DNA of 64,000 nt, taken from Fasciolopsis buskii. Its lineage: Eukaryota; Platyhelminthes; Trematoda; Plagiorchiida; Fasciolidae. Both the position numbers and the translations under genes were made by a program. Positions 26,027-37,937 of this stretch are shown in pieces; the first letter of the stretch is position 1; each line of letters opens with the position of its first letter. Under the pieces are notes generated by a model that saw only the letters and a program-made list of their open reading frames with translations, was not told the DNA's origin and did not search any database. Location of the stretch: the NCBI GenBank assembly GCA_008360955.1, contig LUCM01001617.1, forward strand, positions 58,300-122,299, written 5' to 3'.

Positions 26027-26305
26027 TTGGTTTCCTTCGGTGCTACAATTTCAGGAGTCCCCGTTTTAGAACAATTTCGACCGCCTGATATCTACACGCG
26101 GTGGTCGGCCTACTCGGGTATTGTTGAAGCGATGTTACAATATGCAAAATACAATGCTCGCATCGGTTTCAAGTGCTTGAAGCTTCTGCATCACACGGCC
26201 TCAGAATCCGAAAAACATTTGTTAAGGACCACAGTCCTTAAGTCTTTTAAATGGGTTAGACCGCCTAGGAAAATTCATTGTTCTTGGTTAAGCTGCCACA
26301 TGTGA
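26027..26305 (+). other. Unassigned open frame, possible exon
   Basis: A frame of 92 codons with the stretch VPVLEQFRPPDIYTRWSAYS followed by helical-looking sequence. A pyrimidine-rich CTACAATTTCAG lies at about 26042-26053 and would be an acceptable splice acceptor. No family is recognised. It sits about 250 bp before a Gypsy integrase fragment, so it could be part of that element or a chance frame. Confidence 0.2.
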
Positions 26306-26509
26306 TCTCTTCTCATTTTGCACGATATTTTTTCTTCATGACCGGAAACGATTCCACAGTTTCTGTCATCGCTTACACTAACGGATTTTGAAGCATTCCT
26401 AGATGAACACCCAATCAGCAGCATTTCGTAAAACTGCTGTCGACTCAGACACCGTATATCAGTTTTTCTCTATATTAAACCAGTTTATTTTCTTCTATCC
26501 CCATTATGT

Positions 26510-27281
26510 AGGATACAAAGCAGCGCCACCCTAACGCTTATAATTGGGCATTGGACGGCTTCTTGGGGAGTCTTCATCGCCACATCAAAAAGTCTCTCAA
26601 ATATCACGCGAACCGTGAGTGGTACGAAACGTTAGCGCTGGTTCTACCCGGTATAAGAGCACCGTGTTTTGCTGCAAAATTTCCGTCTCACCGGGCACCC
26701 GCTGCGCAGACACGCATCACGGGCCTGCCTTCGTATGTGCGGAATCTCGCTCCGGCGCCAACGCGTCTAACTCCACGAGAGGTACTCGTTCCGACGAAAT
26801 TCAGAAACTGTTCGCATTTATTTATTCCGTTAAATCGGATAAACAAACGGCCACAGCAACCTTGCAAAGTCATTTAGCGTGATCTCACCATGATAAAACC
26901 TCGAGACTGATTGACTCGGTCGGGGCGATGCAGGTGGCATCGGTAACCTAAAGTTATCATAGGCTGAAGATATTGAACTCCCCAGCATCTAGAGATCCAG
27001 TGCTACAACGTCGGGGCCTTCTGAAGACATTTCCGTGTTGTGCAGTTATCTCTTGCCTCTACGACTTCCAGTGAGGACGATGCCATCCTATTGCGACAGC
27101 AACCAATAAGCACTGATCCGGCTTCCAATGAGACTGTCGTCCCACTTTCAAGCCAGCAGCCAACTGAAACTGCTACGTAATCGAAAGAATTCTCTGCCAC
27201 ATGTTCAAAACAGCCGTGCACTGCGGAGAATGAGACTCGTTCCGGTTGGAAGGTTGTTTTTCCCGCAAATTTTTTCGGGTG
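26510..27281 (+). pseudogene. Gypsy-type integrase C-terminal fragment
   Basis: The translation ALDGFLGSLHRHIKKSLKYH, then EWYETLALVLPGIRAP, matches the end of a Gypsy integrase core (the VERLHRQLK...W.E.LPLVLLGIR pattern). It is followed by the region leading to the host-binding tail (REVLVPTKFRNCSHLFI). About 300 bp on, ENETRSGWKVVFPANFF ends at a stop near 27281, similar to the TRSGR...P terminus typical of these polyproteins. Frameshifts and stops interrupt it. Protease, RT and RNase H are not visible upstream on this strand. Long terminal repeats were not identified. Confidence 0.65.
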
Positions 27282-28470
27282 AGTCAAACACAATCTTTTG
27301 GCGATGAACAGTAATAATTTGTTTGTAAAAACGACATCAATTTCGAACATTTCCCGTTATTGCGGCTCACCTTGGCTACACTGATTGTCGTTTGTTTTTC
27401 TTTCCGTGACCGCAGTTAGTCTTTTTGCTTGTTGGTTCTGAGGATTGTGGCTCTGTCGATCGCCACATGGATCGCTCTGGTCGTTTCCGACGTTTTTCTT
27501 TCAAACGTCTGGTTCTGGCTTCCGGTCATTTTGGTCGTCTGCCATTTCTCCACGTGTGGACAGTGTTGGTGGTAACACCTAGGCAAGCATTCTCATAATC
27601 CTTTACCTTGTAACGATCCTGATTCACGATCCGTCATTTACGGCTTATGTACGTCAAGATTTCCGCGCGTCATCGACCCCTGTTCGAATATGCTGACGTG
27701 CCACGAGTTTAATCACCCAGTTCAAATTGAATTCGCACTGTGTAACTTAGAATTACTCTTGCTCATCGTATTTCAAGATGTGTTTAGAAGCACGCCATCT
27801 ATTCTGTGACACTTCTTTGGTTGAAAACAAGATCTGCAACTGTCCTATCGTGCCAAACTTTTCAAAGATCCTCGCTTTAGAATCGATTTACACAACCGGC
27901 GCCGCTTTGATGTGGATTATCCTTGCGCGCATTTTCGTATGGCTGGTGATTCCGCGCCACACTACATACAAAACAATTCTCCCATCCAATTTTTGCTTGA
28001 GTCTTCTCTAATCCGCAGACTGAGGGTAGTACTGGGTCGCGATATTGGAATTTCACAGAAGATACTTGTTCACTTGCACTCCGAATGTCTTCAACAGAAT
28101 CACTGGGTACCATACACGCAAACGGCTAGCGAATCACGGAGTTATCTTGGCAGCAAACCACGGATTAATAGTTAATCTCTTGCCGCGTCTATGGGAAGTA
28201 ACGAATAGCACAAAGGACTTTGCTACACGAAGTGTGCGAGAGAATAGACTTCGTTTAACACGTTCAGTTGTATCTCAAATTGAAAGCAGTAGGGAAAACG
28301 GAGGAGGACAATACTTGGATAAACAACAGTTAAAGGAAAGAAAGTGACGTTGGAGCTGACCAGCACAGAACAGCCCAGGGGATGTTCCATGTGGTGTCCA
28401 CAAGGGCTCCTTAAAAGGCCCACAAATCTCCCGTAATATTAGGCGCAGTAGACACCAGGCTACTTCTGTC
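27282..28470. other. Non-coding, possible LTR remains
   Basis: No gene is supported. The position just after the Gypsy polyprotein end would suit a 3' LTR. A 16-base string GCTGACGTGCCACGAG near 27690 recurs near 30968, hinting at shared repeat sequence, but no full LTR pair can be drawn. Confidence 0.3.
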
Positions 28471-29330
28471 TTCGGGTCAGCGGTGGACCCAAATCGACCA
28501 TATCGCCACCAGCTACAGATGGCGGAGCTGTCTGCAACACTGTTAGTCGTACTGGAGCACTCCCTTCGACTCGACAAGCTTCGGAGACAATGCACGTTAT
28601 CGCCATGGGAAATTCTCGTAATCTGTTTCGCCTCACCCGAGCTACCAGTCTGAGCGAAATTACCTATGAAGCTAATGGTTCCCCTATCAACAACCAGCAG
28701 CGCCGTCTTGTACGCTGTGTGAGGCACGTCCAGGCACGATTTAGCTGGCCCCCCGAAACTATCCCGGCAAACCTCCGGTGGACGGTTATAACAGATCCTC
28801 AATGAAATCCGAGCCTTGGGACGTCATTAAGCGCAGGGTTCCGGTGGACTTTTCCCAGATCTATTTAAAAATGGAGGAACGGGATTGGTCAGCAAACTTC
28901 AGGTTTTGTTCTCGGAGGCCCGGTACTCCGAGAAGGTTCCCTCTTCGTCGGGGGGGGGGTCGATCGTTGTCCCCATCTTCAAACAGGGGTTGCACAGTGA
29001 CTGCGCTAACCACAAGGGTGTTAGCTTAATCTCAATAGCGTCAAAGGTGTTTGCACCCGTCATTCTTCGCAGGTTGTTCAACACTCGTGAAAGGCAAACT
29101 CGTGAGGAATAGGCCGGGTTTCATACTGGTTGTGGATGCGTCGACCAAATATTTACTCTCCGACAGGTCTTACAGGATCATTTTGCCTTCCACAATATCA
29201 TAGCACTGACGACGTCGCCTCGGCTGGTGATGAAACGTCTGCAGTCAAATTGCCCAGCTCAGCGAACAGACAAATGCCATCGTGGTGGCCGATTAAAGTG
29301 TCACGTTCATTTCACGATCAACAGTACCTT
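28471..29330 (+). pseudogene. RTE-type LINE: endonuclease end and RT start
   Basis: One frame gives SSGQRWTQIDHIATSYRWRS, the TQIDHIAIS block near the end of an RTE endonuclease. Further on come the linker (EANGSPINNQQRRL, 28.66 kb), IVVPIFKQGLHSDCANHKGV (28.96 kb), LISIASKVFAPVILRRL and, in another frame, GFxTGCGCVDQIFTLRQVLQ, which are RT motifs 1-2 of flatworm RTE elements. It breaks off before the catalytic YADD box and merges into intron sequence. Multiple frameshifts are present, one beside a run of ten Gs (28950-28959). Confidence 0.8.
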
Positions 29331-29471
29331 ATTCTAATAAGACAATGTAATTCCGTAAAGAATGTGAACAAGCCTATTCATGGACTTCCCCTAAGCTCAC
29401 TTCCCAAAAATGTCTCAAGAATAAAATTACTTGGTACGGTTACTTGTTTGTATCCATCCTGACTTTTCTAG

Positions 29472-29546
29472 GAGGAATACAACACGCTAGATGAGGAATA
29501 CACACGCGAGAAGGAAGAACTAAACGAACTGGAGGAAAGATTTCAG
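29472..29546 (+). CDS. IQCD: Clean copy of DRC10 coiled-coil exon 7, displaced
   Basis: A 75-bp exon bounded by TTTTCTAG and GTAAGT, phase 0 on both sides, encoding 25 residues beginning EEYNTLDEEYTREKEELNEL. By length, charge pattern and phase it fills the gap between the exons at 45241-45410 and 58752-58934 of the DRC10 gene. It lies about 11 kb upstream of that gene's first exon, inside the duplicated 2.2-kb segment. The copy in the correct position (49397-49472) is frameshifted. Either the assembly put a good version of the segment in the wrong place, or the segment is truly duplicated and only the downstream one was badly sequenced. Confidence 0.8.
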
Positions 29547-30076
29547 GTAAGTAACATTTTTAAAGTAACCATTAGCTACTTTATGCTGGCCTGTCTCCAG
29601 AAAGACTCTTCATACTCAAGCTAAGTAACCACAAATCCACCTGTAGACAAAAGTTATCATAACAAAAGCAAATAACGATTAGCGAATGGCCAAGGTCTTA
29701 AAAGAAATTTTTCCCTCAATACTTTGCCCAATATTCAGAGTGAAACAGGGCTCCACCTTAGATTTCTTTACTGTTATTATGATTTCTACACAACGGCTCT
29801 CCAACAAAAGAAATTCCAACTGCGTTGCAACCATATCAATCATTGTCATAAGCCACTATCAGTGCACGGTCAATCGGTCCAAAAATGGTATCAACTAAGC
29901 CGTCAAAATCCGACTCTATTAGCCCGGTGATTTCTTTGAGTGGAGCGTCAATCCATCCACGCCATATTAGTGATCACACACCGGCTTCGGAACAAGCAGG
30001 GTAATAACGCAACTACAAATAAATGGAACGGCAGGAGAGTAACAAACTGCAGAGAAAAACAACAAAGCATAACAAA

Positions 30077-30600
30077 CTAATTGTTTTGATGTTGTATTTT
30101 TGCCGCAAACACATTGTGATTTTGGGCTGTGTTCGGGTTATTTTTAGACGAGATCAGTTCTACGGACAGGCCACGCAGCGCTCGCGCCACCGATTTCGGT
30201 TCTGAGCTATATCTCTCGGTGTCACCAACCAACAACAATTCCCATCTCCTGGGCCCAAACCAGGAAAGCGAAAAGCACCAACCAAGGCCAAAGCCGAAGC
30301 TAACCTCTTCGAAGTGATAGCCTGAACGCCACATCAATTCTTCCAGCCTTGTCCAGCACTTGCAAAAGAATCACGAAAAGGTAGAAGATGAGCTAGCATA
30401 CGCGATACGTGTCCATGCGACCGAAGGCGATGTGGAGCGATTACCTCGGTCAGAAGACGATTGCCTGCACTCAACACACGATGACGCACCTCGACATTGC
30501 TCACCGCATGTTCCCACCAGACACGAACAATGCTTCGGAGATGCCGGTGGTCAAACACAGAAAGTCGCTGATCACGCACAATGCGGAGAAGCCATGTGTT
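30077..30600 (-). pseudogene. RTE-type LINE 3' end (minus strand)
   Basis: On the minus strand RLSVFDHRHLRSIVRVWWEH, then VSNVEVRHRVLSAGN, then RLRSHGHVSRMLAHLLPFR, matches the conserved C-terminal region of flatworm RTE ORF2 (the LSVFDHRCLRSI...WLGHVLRM pattern). A frame change then leads to FGLGWCFSLSWFGPRRWELL near the end of the protein. RT proper is absent, so this is a 5'-truncated copy, the usual outcome of LINE insertion. Copies are at 43278-43722 and, damaged, at about 50075-50640. Confidence 0.8.
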
Positions 30601-30663
30601 TCGAGACCGTACGGTGGGACAATGAGCTATGGCTTTTTACGCCCACCCCTTGAAGCAAAATCG

Positions 30664-32148
30664 AATGTCATGGCGCCGCGAGTGTTCGTGAACATTGTCG
30701 AGGCCTTTACATTTTCTGGTTTTACCGCATTCTTAACCACGTTTAGTGCTTTTTGTGGTCCTCCTTTCTGACCGCGTGTTTGGCCGAACGTTTCAGCCCA
30801 GCGATTTCCCTATTTGCGCGGCGCACACGTTTCCGTCGAATTTACTGAACTTCCGCCGCTTCCGACCGTCCTTTCGTTGTATTGTCCAGGTGTTTGGTTT
30901 ATCGTTATTCAAATATCACAGAGCCAAGTAAGTAAAACGAAACTAGTCACAAAGTTCAGCGGCAAGCTGACGTGCCACGAGACGCGCTCAATGAACGCCG
31001 GTTTTACAACATCTGTCAGATGCCATTGGGCTACCGAGAAACTTGAAGTTTCTGACTAGTACTAATCATTCATCACAATGATGGCTGCTGCGGTTGTTCA
31101 GGACGCTTACATGGTATCCGTTCATTTTTTCTCTGAACACGTGGATGTGGAGCCAAATAAGTGGAATACAACAAACTTCTGTTCTTTCTTGTCTTATATA
31201 GCAATATTTCTCCTCACACTTAACTAAAATATTAAGCGCTATCTGTCGCCATGAAGTCGTCAGAGAATTTCGTCTTATAATCTTGTAATGCAACGGGAAC
31301 TGTCAGCATCATCATTTTAATGCCCACTGTTCTCCAGTAACAGACATACATATGTTGGAAAAAATGCGACAGTGACTGGGTGAAACATTTGCTCTCTAAC
31401 ATATTTGATTTGCTACAATGCTGCCCAAACAATTATTTATCTTAAGCTTTCTGGCTTACTTCTCAGAGAAATAAGCGGTCAATAAATTACGGAGTTCAGC
31501 TACGTAACATCTAGCATGTCCCCAGTAATTTTCATGCTTCATTCCCGAGTACAGCTTCAGAAACTTGGGAACAAAAGAAAAACAGCGTCTTTGGTATATA
31601 AGGTTTTGCAATGGACGTCTCAAGTACAATCAGATACTAAAACCGTTTTGTTTTATTGATTCCAAACACTCGTTGGCATAATTAACAAACTGGCACAAAT
31701 TCAACCCATGTACCACCTTAATTGTATGCTGTGGGTTCTTTTGTTACTATTCGTTTATTTTGCTGTATCGACCGTCTTATCTGCATTTCTAATGGCTTTC
31801 CTGTTTCTTCTGTATTTATATGACTTAGCATTGATGGTAGCACTTTTATGTTTGAGGAAAATGTCATCGGTCAGCTAGTTGACGAATTGTAAGACCGATA
31901 CCCTTAACACAGTTTTCAAATTACGTTCGCTTGCTCCTTACTGGAGTGACCACACTGACACAGACCTGTACTGTTTATGTACCGACAGTCGGGAGCGTTA
32001 GGAAGTGGGGCATATTTGACTAAAGTGCAATCGAAGTGTGCATGATCAGCGTGTAAAACGGCAGTTGCGCTGGAAACCCAACGTTCGGTTCAGACAAGTG
32101 ATCCGCTACAGAGTCTGCTTTACCACAACGACGAAGCCATGAGGCAGT
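30664..32148. other. Non-coding, no recognisable gene
   Basis: AT-rich, with short frames only. Nothing resembling an exon or an element domain is seen apart from the 16-base string near 30968 shared with 27690. Confidence 0.4.
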
Positions 32149-33580
32149 TTAGGTGTACTGTTTATTCAAGTTTCCTGCACATTTTTCAATTCCACATTGC
32201 AACGTCGTCTGTTGACTTCCACAAGACTTCTCCCACTCAGTGGAAGCAAAACCAAATAGGCAGCGTTGTGGCAGATGAGTTTTTGCCGTACGCAACACTT
32301 GGTCCAACAAACGTGGACTAATAAGCTTCTCAGAACTGACACCTAAAATTATATCCCTACCCCACATTTATCACCCGCTCATTTCAGCCTTTGCGATACT
32401 ACGGAGACACTGGTGATAGAAGACAGAAACGCATACTATGTGTCTCTTATCCATGCAGAAGAACCGAGGACATTGCAGCATACTACACTCAATGTCCCCA
32501 ATTCAGTGAAATATCAGACCCACAGGGTACGCTGCTGGATATAGACGTTTTCACCTCTGCTGCTGTGTTACCATCGTCACACATTCCCCAGGGTAAATGA
32601 AACGTTCTACAGTCGTCGGTTTCTCTTCATCCTGCACGGCATTCTACCCTGCCGTCGTCCAGTCTTGTGACAACACTTTGCACTTTGAAAGTGCAAAACA
32701 CCGCTGATGGAGCTGCAATTTTCAGGAGTCCGCCCAGTGCACCATATGTATGCAAGTACGATGCTCCCAATCGATCAATGAACTTTGTTAGAATACTGTC
32801 CCCTTGCGCAACATTGAATTACTCGGTCCGGTCGACTGAGTCGAACACAACTTTCAAGTGGAAAATATCTGCAATCAAAGGGCGCCGGTGTATGCCGCCT
32901 TTCGAGTTACTGTCGAAGAGTGAACATATGTCCTATGCAACATCAACTCGGACAAAATCTGACCTTCAGTTCGCGAAACGGTGTCAAGCGGCGCAGCACT
33001 GTCAAAGCTAGGACCTTAGTAACTCTCGGAATTGAACTAATCCCAGTGTGGTTACTATGGTCACTCAGTATGCTTTTCTTGATGATGAGTTCAATCACGA
33101 TGACAGAATACGCTCTTAGTCCTCAATATCAGGGAGCCAGGTGGTAAGTGCTTTCATTAGGGCTTCTCCATACAGCTTGAAGAATCGGCATTCTTCGGGA
33201 CCGGACACTTCTCTACTTTCCACCAGTCGAATATTAGATTCTGCTTCCACTTCCAATGGGGAGTCAAGAGACACCTCCCAAGGTTTGTTTGGCTGCAGTC
33301 GTCAAACTCCCCAAATTATTGCATGGCCACCCAAACTGCTGGTTAAATTGCTCAATCCGGTGTTCGAGTCTTTGCTTTATACCATGGATGGGTTCTTTAG
33401 TTCTATCGTGCTCGATTTCACTAAACGAAGTTTGCCGCCCAATGGTGTCGCTTACAAGCGTAAACAGTCCTTGACTATCACCCGAAGCAACTGCTATTTC
33501 CACTTCTTCGTTAACCACAACCCACCAGTTTTCATGGTCATTCGTGAGACTTATCGTCGTCGCATTTGTATTACTTAATT
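32149..33580 (-). pseudogene. RTE-type LINE relic (minus strand)
   Basis: Read on the minus strand from 33580 downward: the linker VEIAVASGDSQGLFTLV, then KEPIHGIKQRLEHRIEQFNQ (33.26-33.52 kb). Next comes the segment before RT (GEALMKALTTWLPDI, about 33.1 kb), a badly broken RT (SYLHTYGALGGLLKIAAPSA), and the C-terminal end LLDQVLRTAKTHLPQRCLFG, then STEWEKSCG (32.15-32.37 kb). The order is that of RTE ORF2. There are many stops and shifts and no YADD box was found, so this is an old copy. Confidence 0.7.
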
Positions 33581-36149
33581 ATTCTTAAGAGCTTGCATTT
33601 TGGTTTCATTAGGCCAAGCGATCCTTGGGAGATCCAGCGCCTTTGGAGTACCTCAGACTTGAACCATGGGCTGGATTTGTATTAAAAGCGGTGGAAGACT
33701 CTCTCGGAAGAAATGTATATAACTGATTTTGAGAAAGCTTTTATCTTTTGTTTGCTTTGTTCTGCTATCTACAATCGAGTCTGCTCGTGCTCCACTCTGT
33801 TTATCTGCACTAAAAATTCACCGTACACTGGCTAAGACTTCCACCTCACTTATGATTCTGAAGAAATCCCATTCAACAATCGTTTTTTAAGATGGCTCAG
33901 GTCATCTTTTGTGGGCTCTTGGGACTACTTGCGTACTGCCTAACAACAAAAATCTGCCTGGCGCATAGAAACCAGCTCACGTGTATCATTTATTTGTTGG
34001 GAACTTTTACGAGGAGTTCGTCGGCTATCTTGTGATCATATTGACAACAGTAAAATGATGAAAATTGTGGTAGCTGCAAGGCTGCAACATTGCACTGCAT
34101 CGTTTAGATTGGAACAATACAGGAATACAATGATGAATCAATTAGGCCAAATTTATCCATCATTCCCTCAGTTAATCCTTGCGCGTTCCTCAAGGGTTTG
34201 TTGAGGGGTCCTACAGGATGATCTGCAAACCACCCACGTGTGTTTGGTTAACTGGAAACCAAATTTTCCCCTGTCTACGTTGAACAAATCTGGAAACGTC
34301 TGTTTAAAATCAACTCACTGCAATAATATCCAAGCATCTTTGGAAAGACGACTAACTTATAACCATTCTGTAGAATTGTTAGTAGTAACCCCGCTTGAAA
34401 TAAAATACTGGATTATGTCTTTACGCAGGCTGCCAAGGCGGCCCGAGTGTCAGCCTGAATATTCTCTGTTGCTAAACCGGAACGACGTAATGACGTAATG
34501 TTCTGAAAGATTTCGGTTAATTAAATCAGAATTCTAAACATGGTTTATACCATAAAATGCATGGACATAATAGAAGCTGGTGAATAGCTAAAGCTACTGT
34601 ATTAGTAATGAAGAGGCTTAACGCCGAATAATATAGCGTGGACCACAGTGTTGTTTCGTAAATAAATGACGATAGCTTATCGAGTCCACAATGAAAAATA
34701 CTCGCCTGGCTGTTGCTGATTACGAAAAAAAGTGTAAAAGATATTCAGCCGTGAGGTGCACCTTCTGGATATATTTATTCAATGGAAATAACTGCGAACA
34801 AACGCCAATTGTGAGGACAAACTAAACCCATGAATCAATATACTCTCACCACCAGCATTTGAACTCAGGCTTAGACCGCCCTCTTTCTATCGTCAGTTAG
34901 GGGCATACGCTTTATCAGCAGTCCGCTCCAGGGCGTTAGTGCAAGTAAGCCTGACTAATGAGCCCAGGTTATGCAAACATAGTTGTACTTTTGTTTGCTC
35001 ATCAACGCGGCCGGAATCGGATATATCTACTTCCGTACCCTGCACAAATAGAACGAACCACTATAATTCATATGACCAGCGTACTGCATGCTAGTGGTAC
35101 AGCTGTGATGGAATTCCTCAGCGTGTTCGAACCTGGACGAAATAATAAGTTCGAAGTTAGGTCCGCAAAAGTATTTGGACGCAATTATAGCACCGCAAGT
35201 CTATTACGACAAACATTTGACGGCAGCTGTGAGACTGCCTTATTTTGAGGTTAATAAATCTCAAATGGATTGCTTTGGCCAGATGGATTTACTCCATTTC
35301 AAAATTGAAATTTGATCAAAGTGACCAGTGTATATATAACGCAAAAACTTTTGCCATTAGAACCATAGTTAAAAAATAAAATAACTGAAAAAGAGAGAAA
35401 AGACTTTCTTGTAGAATTCACCTTCCGTGTTAAATTCTCCATTTTTGTTCTTTGCACCACCCAATGTCCGTCATTGTACATGGTTCCTCTCTCGGATTTC
35501 ACTCTGGTGTAACTCTGCTTATTTAGGAATGCACCTCTAGCCTTTGAGCAAACCAAGCAAATAGGAAACGGTGACCAGCTGACTGATTTATGCGCCTTGC
35601 GGAGTAAGTGACATACGGAAGTTGGCAGGGACCACATTTTGTTGGCGAGCCACATTCCCCAAGTCAAACTACAACCAATGTGCTTGTGGTATTTTAAGAA
35701 GAATGCTTGTCAGAAAACAAACCAAAGCTTTGAAGCTGCTGTCCTTGTAAATGATATCTCTATGCCTAGAAATTTCAGCTGTTTAGGTCAATCGTTAGTG
35801 GTATAATGATGCAACAGAGACCTGAAGAACCTTTGTGAATTGGTTGTTACCGAATAATTTCTGAATTAGAAGCTTGCTGAAGTTCAACAAGATTTGACCC
35901 GTTTTTTCCAAGCAATTTTCACTCTCACTGATTGAGGACGCAAGGTGCAACTAAATACATTTGTAACGAGTCAGAATTATTAAGAGACCATATGCAATAC
36001 AAGGATGCAGCGTCAGAATAGCCATAAGGAACGATGAACATTTGCACTTTTGCGCACCGCTTTGATGTCGTGAGATCGAAGCCTTGTAAGGGTCCTTTAC
36101 GGTTGTGACAGAAGTATCTGTTGCGTGGACACATGTGAAGAGGGGAGCG
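33581..36149. other. Non-coding, no recognisable gene
   Basis: The endonuclease half of the minus-strand RTE copy could be expected just above 33580, but no motif survives. A 122-codon minus-strand frame at 35299-35667 has no motif I recognise. Nothing else is supported. Confidence 0.35.
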
Positions 36150-37937
36150 GAATTTGAGAAGCGAAGCGAAAGGGTTACATGGGCAGCTTTGCTTAGATCC
36201 ATAACCAAGACAAAGAATTCGGTCTGATCCGACTCAATTAACAATGATTCCTCGGCTAGATCCGGCACTGTGAAACAAGTACCGCCATTGAGGTTAGTGA
36301 AGATATCTTCAAGGATCGGCAGCGGAAAGCAGTCATGGTCCAATGCAGTGTTCAGCCTGGTGGAGAAGTAAGCATAAAGGAGTACACTGCCAATTGCTTT
36401 CGTCAGGACAACGATTGACGCCGCCAACTCTAAAAAATGGTACAGGGATCATGATCCCTTGGTCTTCCAGACGCTTTAAGTTCTGGCCCAAAATGGATAA
36501 GTCCACATACGGCACTGGGCGTTTTGATTAGAAAACATGCTGACTGCCTTTATTTAATAGTAGTGGCTTGGTATTTGGTGCAGTGACGTATACCTTCCTC
36601 AAAAACTGATGGGAACTGTATAACCAATGCTTTTTGCCTTGTTTGGGAGTCTAGACCAGTTGGCAGAATGTGCCAATCAGCAGGTTGCTGAGGCCCAGTT
36701 CCTCCATGCAGTTGGCACCGAGCAGGTCCATGTCAGATTTTTCTACGTGCCACAGTGTCGAAATCAGTTTTTCCTTGTGCTTGACGGAAAACCGGAGCTG
36801 CCCGGTTAACTTCAAAGCACCACTTCAGGCACTTGTAATCGTCACTGATATGGGTTCAATGGGCGGCTGACCGATGATGTGCCAAGTTGAGTTGGATATG
36901 ACATATATGTCTGAAGCAGTATCCAGCTGAATTTGGACTGGATCATGGTTTATGTAAACGGTGACAAACTTCCTGCGATGGGCGGGATTCAAACGGCTGC
37001 CTGAACCAAGCCCGGATGGATTCTCACGGTTGTTGGAACTTCTTTTCCTGGTAAAACCCCTTTTGCGACTCACACAACGAAACTGTTTGCATTGATGTGT
37101 GCGCAACAGACAAAAATTGTGGGGATGCGAGGGACCACAGTACATACAGGGAAAGGGCACCCCGGACAACGTGAACTTCTGACATGCGTATGACCTCTGA
37201 GTTGATGTGGATGGCTTGAGGGTTTTGACAGTGTTAACACTGTCCCCTGCTCTGTCCTGCGTCTGGACCACGGCCGCGTCGTGTTTCAAGTTAATTAAAT
37301 GTTCGTACTTATCCACGAGTTGTTCCAATGTTATGTCTGATTGTTACTCGATTTTGGCTAGCAAGCGAGTGTATTCGTCGGAATAACCTGGGGAGTGAAA
37401 CCCACAAATGAAGATTAGAGACCGAAATTAGTCCTTTTTAGGGCATCCAGCCTGGATCTGCTACACTCACGATTATCGATTCCTGTTTGTCATTAGTTCA
37501 TCACCATCACGTTCAATAAATTTCAGGCATTAATATCAAGTGTTGAACAACGAAGATGGATCGCCAGAAACTTTTCTTAGAGTCTGAATAGTCTGAACAA
37601 ATGTTCGACTTGATGGTTCATCTGACAAAATGAAATTAACATACCACATATGTTCTGTGGGCTCAAGTTTTCGAAGGTGCAAACGCATTTTGGTTCTATC
37701 ACCTTTATCCACCAGCTCAGCAGCGACCATATCTCCGCAGTGCTTGGACCAGGATTCAAATGTAACACCGAACTGTTAATCATGCAGGAGGTCTATCGCG
37801 AACTGAAGCAGCGTGTTTGATGAAATTTCAGGTCTACTAGATGTTGTGGTCAAGCTCCCGATTCGATAAGTTAGAGCCTTCATCAACTCGAAATATGATT
37901 GAAACATTTTCTTCACGTCTGCACTTATTGTTATCAT
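36150..37937 (-). pseudogene. Gypsy-type gag-protease-RT relic (minus strand)
   Basis: Reading down from an ATG at 37935-37937: gag, with FELMKALTYRIGSLTTTSSR and, after one in-frame stop, FGVTFESWSKHCGDM, TKMRLHLRKLEPTEHMWYV and FVQTIQTLRKVSGDPSSLFN. This is the capsid pattern of flatworm Gypsy elements. LVDKYEHLINLKHDAAVVQ follows, then a cysteine-rich knuckle (CMYCGPSHPHNFC), then the protease core VQIQLDTASDIYVIS (LDTASD at 36909-36926; the usual form is LDTGSD). RT follows with frame changes: LGQNLKRLEDQGIMIPV, STRLNTALDHDCFPLPILED and FTNLNGGTCFTVPDLAEE. It stops being recognisable near 36150. No LTRs were identified. Confidence 0.8.

Larger units (their letters stand above)
28471..30663 (+). 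repeat. Duplicated segment, copy 1 (cleaner)
   Basis: Collinear with 48361-50649. It contains an RTE endonuclease end and RT start, the clean DRC10 exon with its intron flanks, and an RTE 3' end on the minus strand. The offset between the copies grows from 19890 at the left end to 19986 at the right end, so copy 2 has a net excess of 96 bases spread over many single-base differences. Copy 1 agrees without any net indel with the third partial copy at 43278-43722, so copy 1 is the more reliable version. Confidence 0.9.

Noticed and set aside
35299..35667. 122-codon minus-strand frame with several Cys and Trp
   Set aside because: No family recognised, no splice or promoter context, and neighbouring sequence is repeat-derived.
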